Of a DNA stretch of 64,000 nucleotides, positions 1 to 13,042 are shown piece after piece. Location: positions 171,865-235,864 of the forward strand of contig JAVXUO010001571.1 of the NCBI GenBank assembly GCA_033065855.1, read 5' to 3'. The translations under genes were made by a program, and so were the position numbers. This DNA is from Escallonia rubra (lineage: Eukaryota > Streptophyta > Magnoliopsida > Escalloniales > Escalloniaceae). Position 1 is the first letter of the stretch. The number at the start of each line of letters is the position of its first letter. The notes under the pieces were generated by a model that searched no databases, was not told the DNA's origin, and was given only the letters and a program-made list of their open reading frames with translations.

Positions 1-83
1 ATACAATACATTTTTTTTGTCTTCAACTGCTGAATATATCCCTAAGAGTGTTTAGTTTTGACTTTTCATTGGACAAAAACCTT

Positions 84-691
84 TTAACTTTTGTTAGAAG
101 CAAAATCAATCTTTTTCTCAAGCCTTCTTCTCCAATGACCACCACCAGCAGAACCTTGCTTGCGACCATCACCACCGCCACTAGAACCTTGCTTTCCACT
201 ATTACAACCACCACATACCGCTACCACCGGCACCGATACTACCATCACCGACGCCACCACAATTAAGGCCACCCTTTTCGCCTTCGCTTCCACCTCTGCA
301 ACCACAATACCCACCGCATCCGCTATTATCTCCTCCACAAGTGAACCCCCGCTTCAACCCAGCCTTCACCACCACCATACCCATTACCTCCACCACCCCA
401 CTACTCAACAAATAATTTAACTCTTTGATCAAACTCAACTCACCACCACAGCTGCAATTACATATGGCCTATGTTAGCTTTGTCAATCTCCAACCTTTTT
501 TTGTCATCAGCTATGCCATATCCACTTACTTTGGCTTTTGATTCAATTTCTTTAGGGACTTGGTTCAATTTCTCCAGGTTTAATTCATTTAAAGCTACTG
601 TTTCATGACAAATTTTGGGATTGTAGGGCCATTGATTTGAATTGGAGAAAGCTTTTGTTCTGTCGTGGTTGTGGTTGATGGTAATGGACAA
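84..691 (-). other. Possible glycine-rich protein coding trace
   Basis: On the minus strand, three overlapping open stretches encode a short charged segment (691 down to 458, starting with ATG) followed by Gly/Cys-rich runs such as CGGYCGCRGG and GGGDGRKQG. The composition resembles plant glycine-rich or loricrin-like proteins. A donor-like GTAAGT lies near 529 and an acceptor-like TTGCAG near 450, but joining them does not keep the frame, so I cannot give a gene model. The frame also shifts between the two Gly-rich stretches. It may be a decayed gene or one with introns I cannot place. A simple GGT/GGC repeat is the main alternative. Confidence 0.25.
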
Positions 692-1181
692 TGTTGAATG
701 ACGATGGAGTATTACTGGGAGACGTTGGGGGATGGTGGAGAATTACTGGGTAGTGGTGTTGTAACAGGGGAGGAAAAAAAAGTAAAATAAAATGATACAA
801 AACATGTGAGAAAAGAAAATGAAAAACTAACAACACTTGGATCAAATATTTTGTTATTAAAAGTGGAAACTAAATTGAATTTTCATTTTTGGTATTCTAA
901 AATTTGAAATGCAAAAGTGCAAACCATGTAGCAGTGCGTACTAGTTGAGAGAAATTTTATGGTTACAAGCATTACCGCGGTAAACCCTTGAAATTAGAAT
1001 TAGAACTCACCATTTCCTTAACACTCGGACTCGGGTAGCCGGTTTCTTGACCTAGGGTTTTGTAGGCAGGGTTTTTCTCCAATTCGATTTCCACTGTAAA
1101 AACTCAAGAAATCGTCCTATTTGATGAACCCTAGTTTTAAAGCACAGACAGCAAGTAAGAAATAGGGAAAGAATTTTAGAA
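692..1181. promoter_or_regulatory. Upstream region and 5' UTR of the NUP58 gene
   Basis: This is a gene-free stretch between the glycine-rich trace and the NUP58 start codon. The last 150 bases are CT/AG-mixed and look like a 5' UTR. No convincing TATA box was seen, which fits a housekeeping nucleoporin gene. Nothing else was recognised. Confidence 0.35.
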
Positions 1182-4100
1182 ATGGCGTTTTCTTTTACGC
1201 CACAGCAGCAACAGCAACAGCCACTCTTCCAATCTCAGCCCCAGCAACAGCAGCAACAACAACAATCCCCCTTCCAACTAAACACTTCGTTCTTTCAGCC
1301 CCAACAACAGCAGCAGCAGCAGCAGCAGTTACAATTGCAGCAATTTCAACAGCAGCAGCAACAGCAACAACAACAATTACAACAACAGCAGCAGCAACAA
1401 CAGCTTTATCTGTTTACGAAAGACAAGGCTCCCGCGAGTTACGGCACTAAATGGGCCGACCTTCACCCGGACTCTCAGAAAATCCTCCAAAAGATCGAGT
1501 ATGCTCCAATGCCCATATCTTCAATTTGGTTCTTTTAGTGTCACAAAGTAATTCTAGTGTGCTGCACAGAATTACAACATCTCAACGTAGAATTGAGCTC
1601 TAGAAGTATAGATGAAATAAGTAATGTTTGACAAGTCAAACTACTACAAATCTAGTAAGTAAAGTTGATGGTTACACATTCAAAGGGAATTTGCAAAAGT
1701 CAAAGGGGACAACAATTATGAAACGGATTAATTTAATGATTAGGGTTTTGAAGTCTTTTTTTTGAGGTGGGTTTTGAGTTGCTAAGATGGTGGGTTGTGT
1801 GGATAGGGAGAGAATACTGGAGTATAGAGATGAAAGCCAACGGCTGGACCAGTGTAGCCGGCTCTACGATGAATCAGTCTCCAACGACGGGTTTGAGCTT
1901 GATGCAAGCTTCCCAGTTCAGGTTTAATCTCTTGAATCCCTATTGCTGATACATTCCCCTTGAAAGTTTTTGTTAATTGTTTTTTGTGGTTTTGCAATTA
2001 CTTGTGGAATTTATTGCAATTTTAAGAACAATCAACTTCTTTTTGGAGGGACTTATGGACAAAGATATGTAGATATATATATGAGACATCGATTCTTTTG
2101 TAATTTGTGTGGGAAGCTTGGACATAGAGGTGGGACTATAAACTTCTGATTATATAACTTGCCTGCATATAATTTTGTCTTGGTGCTTTTTTATGCTTAT
2201 CGCAAAATAGGATGGATACCACATGATAAGACGACTAGCTGAAGGCTAATTCGAAAATTTCAATAGAAATTCTGATGAAATATTAATATCTTAATAAGAG
2301 GGACGCATGGACTGTCCTATATGTGTTTAAAAACAATTAAGTTGGAATTACTCTGACCTATTTTATCTTATTATCTTGAGTTCTTAATATGCCATGGACC
2401 ATTTTTTTTTTGTAAGCAAAACTAAAGTAAGGGTATGATAGTGCTTTAGGATGAGACTGGTGCCTAAGCGACAGACATTTCCCGTTCTGTGAACTGTTCC
2501 AATAATATTAATTTATCATTTTCTGGAAATTATCAAGGCAACTTTGTGGGTAACACTGCCCTCATTTTCAAACTATGCGCTCCTAGTTTTACATATTTAA
2601 TTTGTGGGCTGGCATTCATATCTGACTTTCCACAAGTTCACTACGTGTGTTTTTGTTAGTTCTTACCCGCTATCAAAGTACACTCCTCTCTTCTATTGCC
2701 AAGTGGTTGAGAATTCTGACTCGACAAAGAGCTTCATGTTAGATGAAGCGGCAAGTAGATCTTTGGCTCTACAACTCAGATGCTCAGTTCTCAGTAGGTC
2801 AGCAGGCAAGTCAAGTTGCTTCCGTCCCAAGATCAATATTGAGATTGAAATAGTTTCCCACTACAAGCTTGTTTGCTATTTCAGCCCCCCTCCCCCCTCC
2901 TCTCTCGGCTTGCTCGCTTCCATTGTCTTGTGCTTGCACTCTTTGATCCTTTTGATTGTGCATGATTCGAACTTCTACAAGCCTCCTTTGCTCCATAGTC
3001 CATACCTCTAAGAAGCTAAAGCTCGAAAGCCGGCCTTACCTTCTATTATGTCGGTGAAGGGACTTTTCAATAAGGCTCGCGCCTCATTTATATACACATG
3101 CATATATGTGTGTGTGTTTTGTGAAGCGACACACATTTGTTCTAAAGTTCTTGAATTGTTGCAAAGCCTTCCATTTCATTAATTCATCCTTGTATAAGCA
3201 AACACAATCGGAAATTCGGAATAGGGGTTCGTTGAATTTCATTTTCACAAGGCCTGAATAAGGTTTAGACCCTCAGAATTTATTGAGGTGATAGAGTGTT
3301 ATCAGGATACACACTCATTCTTACAAGAAAAACACATGGTTTGGGACCGGGATAGAAAGAATTTTTTGAAGTGAATCTACGTTTGTTGAAGGTAAAGTTT
3401 GGAAATAGAACAATTCCTTCTGAATAGAACAATTTCTTCTGTCGTGTTTCCTCGATTAATGCAACTTCAGATGCTATGTTTCGTTTGTCGACTTCAGCAT
3501 CAAGCAAAGGTTTACACCTATAGGTTCTGCATTACAGGTTAATTCTACTCTACTAGTACCAATAGGTGGAAGATGAGCTATTGACCAAAAAAATCTGCTT
3601 TCAAAGGTGTTGGAAGGAAGCGAAGCAAGAACGGTAACTAACCCAATCAGGCTGCCATGCTGCCCTGGTATAAAGCGGTCTGCAGGCAAATTTGGTGATC
3701 ATTCTCGTGACTTCACGTACAATGTCTCAAAGGTCGATGAGATCTATGCTTGCTTGCTGACCTGTGCTACCTATTCTCTTCTTGACACAACACTTTAGGA
3801 TAGGAATTATAGCAAGTAAGCTGCCTTTCTCGCTGTGAGAGCTACCTAAGCACTGTCTAAGGCACTCAGAGTTGGAATAGTCCTAGATAGGTAGTGGAAT
3901 TCACTAACACTTCCAATTGTGCGCTTACCCGGAATGGATGGTTTTGGGAGGGAGAGAGACCCCTCGGAAAAAATAGCACAGCTGTACATAAGAAATATTG
4001 AACTAAATATCCTCGGGCATTCACTTACTGCATTTCGTTTACAATCCCTGAAATGGGTTCTAGTAACAAAACATTCCTCAATAAGTATAATTTGATCGTT

Positions 4101-7100
4101 TCTCAGCAAGAATTAGGGTTTCAGAGTGGACCAACTATTATATCTTGGTTGTAAATTTCTTCTTTCATCAGCCAGCACCTTCAACATGCCAAGTGAATAA
4201 ATCTGCAATTTCCTGAAATCTCTCTCCTGATTCGTCTAATAAGTGCTCTCCGAGATCGGGAAACTGTGCTAGCCCCATGTAACCTGCACCTTGAAAAACC
4301 AGAAAACTGGGGTAATGGAGGCTATAACTTGAAGGTGATCAATCTCCCTTACTACAGGCAAGTTCTCGGTTGGAAGGAGACTGCTGCTTTTTTCCTGTGA
4401 GGAAGGGAACATCACCGGTAAAATCTGTGGAAGTCGGGATATAAGCTTTCAGACCCGCATAAAGTATGCCACTGACGCTAGTAAAGAGATCATCATTATT
4501 GTACCAAGGGCGTGGTTAGATAAAAGGAATTCTGCTAAGAAGAGTAAAGTAATGCAATTTGGAATGATTTGATGAACCAGTAGCAAATCCGGTCTTTGAC
4601 TATCCCTCATGAGGTAATGTTGTTTGGCAATTGTTGAATTCATAGAAAGAGTAGTTCTAAATAAACAGTCTCATTTTCTACTTTTGAGGCTGCTTTTATG
4701 GGATACAAATGCCCAATGCGTCTTAGATTAGAGATCTTCTCACGCTTCATTGTTTTTATTTATTGTTTTGGGTTTATTTTTAATCTATTTTCCTTAATCC
4801 TCGTTATCTCTATGCTCGTGTTTTTAACCCCTTTAGGGTTTCTTTTTGGGGTGTGTGGGGGTGTGGGTTCGGGGGGATGGACTACTAACATCATCCCGAA
4901 CTTTTTATGCAAGAAGGGGATATACTTAATTTATTATGGATAAAAAGTGGCTCATGGATGTGGATTTATCACTTGATAATGATGTATTATATTGAAACAT
5001 GTGCGGAGCATTTCTCAAGGAACTAAACCTGCACGTTTTTCTGCAGTGTCCTAAACCAGAACTTCATGAATGATTGAATGGCTGCTAGGTACCTTGCCTT
5101 CTTGGCCATTCTCTGGCCTTGTTGCATACTACGTTTTATAGTTATGAGGCTCATTTCTTGTGCATAACCTATCTATCTTGCAGATCGTAATTGTGATATA
5201 TTAGGAACCAGAAAAATGTAAGTGAGATATGTTTGTTGTAGTTAGTGGACCTTCTCGTGCCAATTTCTGAGAAGAGTGCTGTGCTTTTTTGGCTACTGGA
5301 TTATTTCTTTCATCACTAGATACTTGGATGGTTATGAATGTCTATAATATATTTCTCGCAGGAACTTGGCGGTCTCAGTATGTCAATGGAACGACAGAAA
5401 GCTCTTCTGCAAGAGCTAATGGTTTCTGTGAAAGATATGCTACGCAGTACAGAGGTAGCTGTTCGTTCTTTCATGATGCTGCGACCGAGGTTTCTTCACG
5501 CAAGTTCAGCTGCTGCAAATGCCACAGCACCATCACAGGCCTCAGGAGTAACAGTGGCTCCAGGTGCAAGTGCCCAACAGACCTCTATGGCCATGGTTCC
5601 AGTTTTCGATTTCTACAGTGGGATCCCAAGGAAACCATCTGCCTTTTGGCAGCAAACAGTTGCCAGATTTGAGAAGAATCTTGGCGAGAGTCGCCAATGG
5701 ATTGAAGAATTAGAGCAGTTACTCTTGAATTCTGACAGGAACTCTTTCAATTCCAGTACGTCGCTATTGCAGTCTCTTCCGAAAGTCATTTCAAATGTGC
5801 ATGACTTCTTTGTTCATGTGGCAGCGAAGGTAAAGGAGACTTTGTATTTGTCTATCATATTTTTTTTTTGAATTCTTAGAACTATCTGTACCTCAGTGCT
5901 TATCCCTCCAATTCATTTGAATAGAATGCCTATAGCCTGTCGCTTGTACATATCTATGTTCCTATGGATAGCAAATAGGAAGGGTTAGACTGTTCAGTGT
6001 GCAGCTGATTGACTCTTTTGGAACAATGAAGATGATCACCAAAGCACTAATTTTATTTCATACAGGAGCTTGAAACATAAATGGCGACATGGAAACTAAG
6101 GCGTAACTAAGCGTGCTGAGAACCCCAGGCCCAACTTAGGATTTGGCCGGGAGCCCTGTTTCAGTTGAAGTGAATCTCTATACCTTTAGGCTTAGTATTC
6201 AAGTTTCTGATAATTTTAATTGAAATTAACACCAACTTCCAGTATCAAAGTATAGGAGTATACTTCCTTTCCAGACTTAATGTGTATGTACATATGTATA
6301 CATACATTTTAAGTATGTGTGTGTGGATGTGCTTTTCTTTATATGCATGTGTTTATATGGAGAGAGAGAGAGATTATTGAGCTCTGACCCAACTTAGCTT
6401 ATTAGCTGCATGATTCTCGCACTTTCCTACTAGCTTCAGGCTAACCATTCCAAGTTGCACCTTTAAAATTAGATTAGGGTGCCGGATTTTCTGATGAGGA
6501 AGCAAAAGCGCACAGTATTTTACTCATATATTGGAGTCCATATTGGGTGGTCTGCTACTAGCCTGGGGTTGTCCACTTGTAGCTTCACCGGGAATGAAAA
6601 ATGAGAGATTTGAATGTCAGCTCTCTCCTTATTGTTGACCTGCCAAAAGAGAAAAAGCATTTCGACACCTGCTGCTCTCCAAATCTTTCTAGTGTAACAG
6701 TTAAAATGCCCGCAATCTTGTTAAGAACTTTTGCTATATCTGTTCACGTAACCTTTTATCGTATGCTGTTAATGTTTACTTCATATTTGGAACTGGTCTG
6801 TTTTTGTTGTGTGGTTTAATAATTGTATATTCAGATTTTATACAGATGCTGTTATGGCTGTAGGTGGAGAGCATTCATCAGTACATAGAATCCATGAAAA
6901 CAGCTTATCTTGCTGATCAACGCCGTCGAGGGGATGGGAATAATCCATTTCTCGAGGCTGATCGACGGGAAACTGCCAAACAAGAAGCTGCTGCTCGGAG
7001 GGTACATCCAACTCTACATTTGCCTGCAAATTTACAATCATCAACTCATGTTGCAGGACTGTTGGCAAGCTCTGCAACATCTAGCGTGTCGACTGCCCCA

Positions 7101-9685
7101 AACACATCTGCAGTAGTTCCATTGGTTTCATCTGCAAGTGTGTCATCAATATTTTCAACTCCAGCTGCTGCTACATCATCATCCTCTCTGTTCCCTTCCC
7201 CTGCCCCTTCAACTACATTGCCCTTATTTGCATCATCTGGTGCTTCTCCCCAAACATCTCTTTTTGGCTCCTTGCCGACTTCAACTCCCTCCTTTCCTGG
7301 CGTTGGTCCGTTATTTGGTTCCACCGCTTCCGCAGTTTCAACACCATTTGCTTCAGGTACCTTTCCATATTTTGTTTTCTAGTTGGCTTGAGTTTCTGTT
7401 GCAACCATTACTTCCCTCTTCGATCTTGTACACAAAAAACCCAACATATACAGTTGGGGGAACTAGAGTACAAGTGACGTACACAGACGTACCTGGAAAG
7501 CCATTAAAAAAAAAAATTTGCATGCAGGGAAACAACTATGTAAAAGACTTAACATGCCCTAAGTAAGATGACTCTTGTTCTTGAAAAATATGTATGCTGT
7601 AGAACTTGGCATCCTGAAATTAAAGATCTCGAGTTTCTGCTGCTTCTATTAATGAACAGACGTTTTCTGTATTCACCAACTGTTTTCAACACCCCTTCCC
7701 TTTCGGTGGGGGTGGGGTGGGGATGATAGTATCGACTATAGTGAAGAAGAGGTTCCATTGTGCATAGTTTACTGACATCTTTTCAAGTGAGAATATGGTG
7801 ATTAGTGTTTGTCATGCGATTATGTCGCCTAAAAAGAGAGTTGTTTCATTATGATAATAATCTTCAAAGGACACACACTTTGGTTTCATTTGGTCGTGCC
7901 GTCTGCATAAACGAGCAATTAGTAAGCGTTTTTTCCAACCGAAATCCAGTTGACGTAGGATTTCAAACTGTTAGCGACTAGTATGTTTCGACTTATAATT
8001 TTTACAAAGCTCTTTGATCCTATGCATAATGCTATTACTACTCGTTATTGCCCAATTATTGACAACCAAGTTGCAAGGATCTCCATTCCAAGATGTTGTC
8101 ATTTATTTCTTGGAAGGTCGTACCTGTCTTCTTTGCAAAATTTGTGATTACCGCATGACATTATTTTACTTAGTGGCCATTTGACTTTCTTTTTTGGTGG
8201 TTTCGCTAGGTGCTGCAACAGGATCGGGTACAAGCTTTGGGACCCAATCTGTAAGTACACTTGCTCTCAGCTCTTTGATCTATTTGTAAATTCTTTCTTC
8301 ATGCACACACACACGCGTACGTATACAAGTTTAGCTAGTTACCATTTGCGGCCCTCTGCATAACCCAATAGCAACCTCTACCCAACATGTTCCCACCTAA
8401 TGTTTAGCAACTGATGTGTTAGTCAATTGAAAATGCCAAGTTTAGGATATTTCTAGATCTTTCGTTCACCACAATCTAAGTTCCAACTGTCGCCCTTCTC
8501 TAGGAACCATGCTTTTCTGTAACACATTGGTAGAATCCGTTGAGGATTTAACTGCGCTAATATGGACTAGATAGTAGCAACTCTAGTACTCATAGTCTGT
8601 TATAAGATACATAAAAACAGGTATGATTCATCTACAACTAGAACAGCAGATACAAAGACTGATATTACAAAGGTTGGAAGCGGATATCAGATTATTTCTA
8701 TTTACTTCCACCCCTTAGGTCGAAATTATGATGCTGGACACAGTTCACTTTATTGCTGAATTAAAGAACAAATTGCTACTATGGTGTGTACTATACATGT
8801 TAAACATCTTCAAGTAAGGATCATTATGTCCAAAATCTATTTGGAGCATTAATATCCATGAATTACTTGATTGTTATAAGCTTGGAGAGGCTACTGATGC
8901 AGAAGGTTAGATAGAGGCAAATCTGTAGTAGCAATGGGACTCCACTTTTTCTTTTTCTGTTTTTTTCTCTTTATTTGGTGGTTTGTGGGGGAAGGTATAA
9001 GAGGAAGGTGAGTGGATGGTTTTTCAGGTGGCATCCGTTGTGTTGGGCCTAGTGATTATGGTATTTTGCTTGTGCTTGAGAGTAAAGACATGGTCATGAG
9101 AAGAAAAGGTTTACTGCTGGGGACAATGTGCAGAAGCAGAACCGAAACCCTGATCATAGTGTAATGGAGCTCTAGCCGATCTAGGATGCACACTTCAAGG
9201 GGTGGGTTTGTTATGGTAACATGTGGTGCTGCACACCCCACATCAGAAAGAATAATAAATCTTTGAAGGGTTGATACTTGATACACACCAAGGACCCAAG
9301 ACCTTGGCATAAGCTTCTAGGTCAATTCGGGCTTCAAGGTGAGTATCAATTCTACGGCCAAGTCATCATCGCTTCCTAACTGTAACGTATATATCATCAT
9401 TTGATTAGTGCATGCATAGCAAACGAGCAAAAGTACAAAATTATACTGTTATTTATAGCAAGTTTATGTGCTTGATCATAACTTAAATACTACGTTGAGG
9501 TCATGACAATTAGAATGACATACTTATTTCGTGTAAGAACGGTTGTTTTTATGAGGAACAAACTATACTTGGCTGGTTACTATTTTCTGCATGATGCATG
9601 TATTCCGTACACAATATACTTCTAATTAATCCTCATTCTTACTTTGCAGAAATCGAGAGCGAAGACTCGCACTGGGAGACGCTAA
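1182..9685 (+). CDS. NUP58: Nucleoporin NUP58/p58-p45 homologue, six exons
   Basis: This encodes a central-channel FG nucleoporin of the NUP62-NUP58-NUP54 complex at the nuclear envelope. Exons read as 1182-1498, 1807-1921, 5362-5829, 6864-7356, 8210-8250 and 9650-9685. All junctions are GT-AG and keep frame, giving about 489 residues; Arabidopsis NUP58 is of similar size. The start opens with MAFSFTPQ, followed by a long Gln tract (residues ~8-84) and then LYLFTKDKAPASYGTKWADL. The helical p58 core includes EERILEYRDESQRLDQC, ELGGLSMSMERQKALLQELM and NVHDFFVHVAAK|VESIHQYIES. A Ser/Thr-rich tail carries a few FG motifs (SLFGS, LFGS, SFG), and the protein ends in the basic KSRAKTRTGRR. Intron 2 is 3.4 kb and holds organelle-like DNA. 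The exon joints follow my memory of the plant family and are internally consistent in phase. Confidence 0.93.
1203..1402 (+). repeat. CAG/CAA glutamine tract in NUP58 exon 1
   Basis: This is an imperfect run of CAG and CAA codons, broken by short inserts such as SPFQLNTSFFQP, that encodes most of residues 8-74. Mixed CAG/CAA codons limit slippage, but the tract is still a likely site of length variation between alleles. Confidence 0.9.
2650..4440. other. Organelle-like (possible NUMT) DNA inside NUP58 intron 2
   Basis: The texture of this intronic stretch changes from AT-rich intron to a balanced composition full of short phrases typical of plant mitochondrial intergenic DNA (for example around 3015-3090 and 3460-4000: many GAAAG, CTTTC and GCTTGC-type runs). 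No organelle gene was recognised. Assignment as nuclear mitochondrial DNA rests on composition and general look only. Boundaries are approximate. Confidence 0.3.
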
Positions 9686-10330
9686 TTGCAGTCATCTGAG
9701 TTAGTGAAATTGGAGACAGGCGTCGATGCATTGATACTTGGCATCTGAAAAAGTTCTTTTGTTCAGGAATTACTAGATTTGACAAAGTCTTGCTGAATAT
9801 CTGACCAGTTTCTGTTTGTTTTTTCCTTGTAATTGGGAGATGGGACCTGACATCCCATTTACTTCCAACCATGTAACATATTGGTTATTCTTCCCCTCCA
9901 CCTGTGGAAGTCGCAATATTTCAATTGATCTGAGATGAATATTTTCTCCTGTGCAAATCGGAGGAATATTTTCAAGTGATCGGAGATGAAAAAGTTGTCT
10001 GGGTTTTTTGTTCATCAGCCAGTAATGCTATTTTACTTCCTAGCTGTTATCTCCATTTAGCCCTTCATCTTGTGATAAGTGCATTTATGATTGATCTTCT
10101 CACGCTTCTGTGCTTCAAGGTGAGGGAGTCATTTCTTCTCAACCTAACTAGACAGATATATAGCCATAGACTATAAGAAATTTTTGCTAGATTATAGTCA
10201 CATATTATAGTGCAGGTCCACTCATGGCCTAGGATGTTTGTATCCATGTACAGCACTACTATAAGTGATAACTATGGCGTCCTTCCCATGTATGTCGACA
10301 AATTGAACTTTACAGATGCCCAATGAAAAG
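9686..10330. other. Convergent 3' flanks of NUP58 and the PPR gene
   Basis: This gene-free interval lies between two genes that end facing each other. It should contain both 3' UTRs. No RNA gene or repeat was recognised. Confidence 0.6.
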
Positions 10331-12421
10331 TTATAGAGCTATGGTCAAATTGCCCTGCAGTCTATGTAGTTCAGCTTGCACACTATTAACCTCAGGATGC
10401 GACTGATCACCAGAAGAGAAGACATGGGTGGTGTTCATGTCCTCAATCCAGCTTAAACCGGGGTCTTTCTCCAGCATCAACCCTCGAACCTTTTCTCTCA
10501 TTTTTGCAACAGCATCCCATCTCCCCGCTGCAGCATAAACATTTGTTATCAATGTATTTGCTGCACAGTCTTCTTCATCTCTGCTTAATATTCTCTCAGC
10601 AGCACGTACCCCTACTGGCAAATTCCTGTTACTGACACATGAGCTAAGCAATGTTCTCCACAAACCCAGATAACTGTCATTAGAGGGTAATTCAAGAATC
10701 ATTTCCTCTGCTTCCTCTAATAACCCAGCTCGACTTAACAAACTAATCATGCAAGATATATGCTTTGGACCAGGCGTTAAACCATTTTCCTTCATACAAG
10801 TCCATAAGAACTTTCCCTTCTCTACTAACCCACAATGACTACAAGCGGCAAGCATGGAAATATATGTTATTAGGTCTGGTTTTAGGCCTTGTTTCAGAAT
10901 CTCATAAAAAACTCTGAATGCTGCTTCTGCTTTCCCATGGTGACCATATCCTCCAAGCATAGAATTCCAGCACTTCAAATTAGGCGCATCCACCCGGGAA
11001 AGTATCAACTCAGCAGCTTGAAGATCACCTATTTTGGTGTACATATCTATGATGCTTCCACAAACAGTCATCTCGACATCATGTCCTGTTTTTATAGCGA
11101 CAGAGTGAAATATCTCCCCTTGTTTCATAGCTACAAGATCAGCACATGCACTTATAGCACTACTCAGGGCAAAGCTATCAATCTTGTGGCCTTCCTGTGA
11201 CATTCCAATGAAAAACTTAATAGCACTCTCTCCATCAGCCAATCTAGAGTGACCAGCAATCATTTCAGTCCATAGAACAACATCCTTCTTTGATATAGAG
11301 CCAAAAATCTTTTCCGCAGAGCTGCTTTCGCCATTGTTGAAGTACATTGATATCAGTGTGCTTCCTACATAGACACTCGTATCAAGACCAGCTTTATTAA
11401 CTTGGGCATGAAGCGGTTTTCCATAACACAAAGCTGGGAATGCTCCTATTGCAGCAACCACCGCCGCGAAAGTATATTCATCTGGTTTAGCAATAGATGT
11501 TTGCCACAATTGGACAAACATACCTATTGCCTTTTCACCTTCTCCATTCCCTGAGTACCCGGCTAACATTGAATTCCATGAAACCAAATCTGGTTTCTCA
11601 ATTCTACTAAAGATACTAACCGCTGTTTTGATGTCACCACAAGTGCAGTACATGTCGAGCAGTGCATTTTGCAAAGGCAAATCAGCTGGTGTACCAGATA
11701 GAATCACGTGGGCGTGGGTGAGTAGCCCAATATCATAATACCCCAATCTGCTACAAGCATTTAGCACCATAGAATATGTGAACTGGGTGGCAACAGCCTC
11801 GCTCTTCGTCATGCTTCCAAAAAGATTAAGGCCTTTCGCAATCTTATCATTTTTCATATACCCAAAAATGATAGAATTCCAAGCCATGGCATCTTTTTCA
11901 GTCATACGACGGAAAACTTCTTTTGCAGAATCCATATCCCCGCAATTCGAGTACATTCCAAGTAAAGATGTCTGAACACATATATCGTTCAAGAACCCAT
12001 ATTTTATCCCACAAGTATGCATCGCGCATCCGAATAAGCAATGTTCTAGGCACGATGCCGCTTGTAATAGGCTGGTGAAGGTGGAGCCATTTGGCCTGAT
12101 GCATTCACTTTCCAAATCTGTGAATAGCTTGAAGGCCAAACGGGCATTGAGGGGACAACGGGAATAGGCCGAAATTAGTGCGTTGTAAGAAATGATGTTC
12201 TTTTGAGGCATTTCGTCGAATACTTGATGTGCGTCGAAGAGGGAGCCGCACCGGGCGTACATGGAAAGGATGTTGTTGTTCAGGTATGGTGAATGCAGGG
12301 TGGCGTGTATGGTGGTTATGATGGTGGCGTGGAGTTGACGGGATCTTCTCAGCGAGCTCGTGGAGGCGCATCTTTGAACGAGAAGGGCTGCTAATGAAGA
12401 GGCTTCATGCAATGGTGGCAT
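10331..12421 (-). CDS. PLS-class pentatricopeptide repeat protein, E subgroup
   Basis: This is an intronless 696-residue PPR protein, as is usual for the family. Such proteins bind organellar RNA sequence-specifically; E-subgroup members commonly act in C-to-U editing in mitochondria or plastids, usually with a DYW partner. The N-terminus (MPPLHEASSL, Ser/Arg-rich, QRCASTSSLRRSRQLHA) suits an organelle-targeting presequence. I count about 16 P/L/S motifs from residue ~46, recognisable by phrases like NNILSMYARCG, SYNALISAYSR and WNSMLAGYSGNG. They are followed by an E-type domain (LWRTLLSSCVSNRNL ... KDPGLSWIED ... HVFSSGDQSHPE). No DYW deaminase domain follows. It resembles Arabidopsis At3g50420 from memory. 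The frame is intact, so it looks functional. It shares a head-to-head upstream region with the Lines-like gene. Confidence 0.94.
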   Translation of the reverse strand: MPPLHEASSLAALLVQRCASTSSLRRSRQLHATIITTIHATLHSPYLNNNILSMYARCGSLFDAHQVFDEMPQKNIISYNALISAYSRCPLNARLAFKLFTDLESECIRPNGSTFTSLLQAASCLEHCLFGCAMHTCGIKYGFLNDICVQTSLLGMYSNCGDMDSAKEVFRRMTEKDAMAWNSIIFGYMKNDKIAKGLNLFGSMTKSEAVATQFTYSMVLNACSRLGYYDIGLLTHAHVILSGTPADLPLQNALLDMYCTCGDIKTAVSIFSRIEKPDLVSWNSMLAGYSGNGEGEKAIGMFVQLWQTSIAKPDEYTFAAVVAAIGAFPALCYGKPLHAQVNKAGLDTSVYVGSTLISMYFNNGESSSAEKIFGSISKKDVVLWTEMIAGHSRLADGESAIKFFIGMSQEGHKIDSFALSSAISACADLVAMKQGEIFHSVAIKTGHDVEMTVCGSIIDMYTKIGDLQAAELILSRVDAPNLKCWNSMLGGYGHHGKAEAAFRVFYEILKQGLKPDLITYISMLAACSHCGLVEKGKFLWTCMKENGLTPGPKHISCMISLLSRAGLLEEAEEMILELPSNDSYLGLWRTLLSSCVSNRNLPVGVRAAERILSRDEEDCAANTLITNVYAAAGRWDAVAKMREKVRGLMLEKDPGLSWIEDMNTTHVFSSGDQSHPEVNSVQAELHRLQGNLTIAL

Positions 12422-13042
12422 AAGATGGGATTAAAAGTTAATTTCTTGACACTCCTTGCCACCTTCGACCATGTCAAAGAGGCACTTATTAGGAGTGAAA
12501 GTCAAATACTCTAATAAAATTTCCAAAGTTGAAAATCTTTATCTATTCTCAGTTTTGAAGGTACTTGAGCAAATGAGCAGAACAAATTCAATTTTTTTGA
12601 AGATGATTGAAAAATTAGACATAACGAACAAAATTACTTATATGGTAATATCACCTTTTTCTAAGTCTTTTTATATGTACTATGTTTAGGTTTTAAAGAC
12701 AGTATCTAGATCGATGTTTCAAATTTTTTATAATTCTTAATTATCATCTATTATCGCGTGAAATTGTGTAATGTAACGTAACGAATAAATAGAATCTAAC
12801 AAAATTGAAATATTTCACGGTTAATTACACCTATAAAGGTTGCATCTAAGTCTTTTCCGAACAGAACACACCGTGGAATTAGGTACGCAAGAAGGTGTGC
12901 CAATAGCAAAGAAGAAAAGAAAGGAAAGAGAGGAAGGAATTCGTGACCAAACTGGGTCTTAACATCTTCGGAGTTCACTGTTCGAAGACCCCCAACGCGC
13001 CTTGAGAGTCAGGGCTTCCCAGCTGAACAACGCTGCCGGAAT
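12422..13042. promoter_or_regulatory. Shared upstream region of the PPR and Lines-like genes
   Basis: This 621-bp interval separates the start codons of two divergent genes, so it must hold both promoters and 5' UTRs. It is AT-rich on the PPR side and GC-richer from about 12840. No sure TATA box was assigned. Confidence 0.5.
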
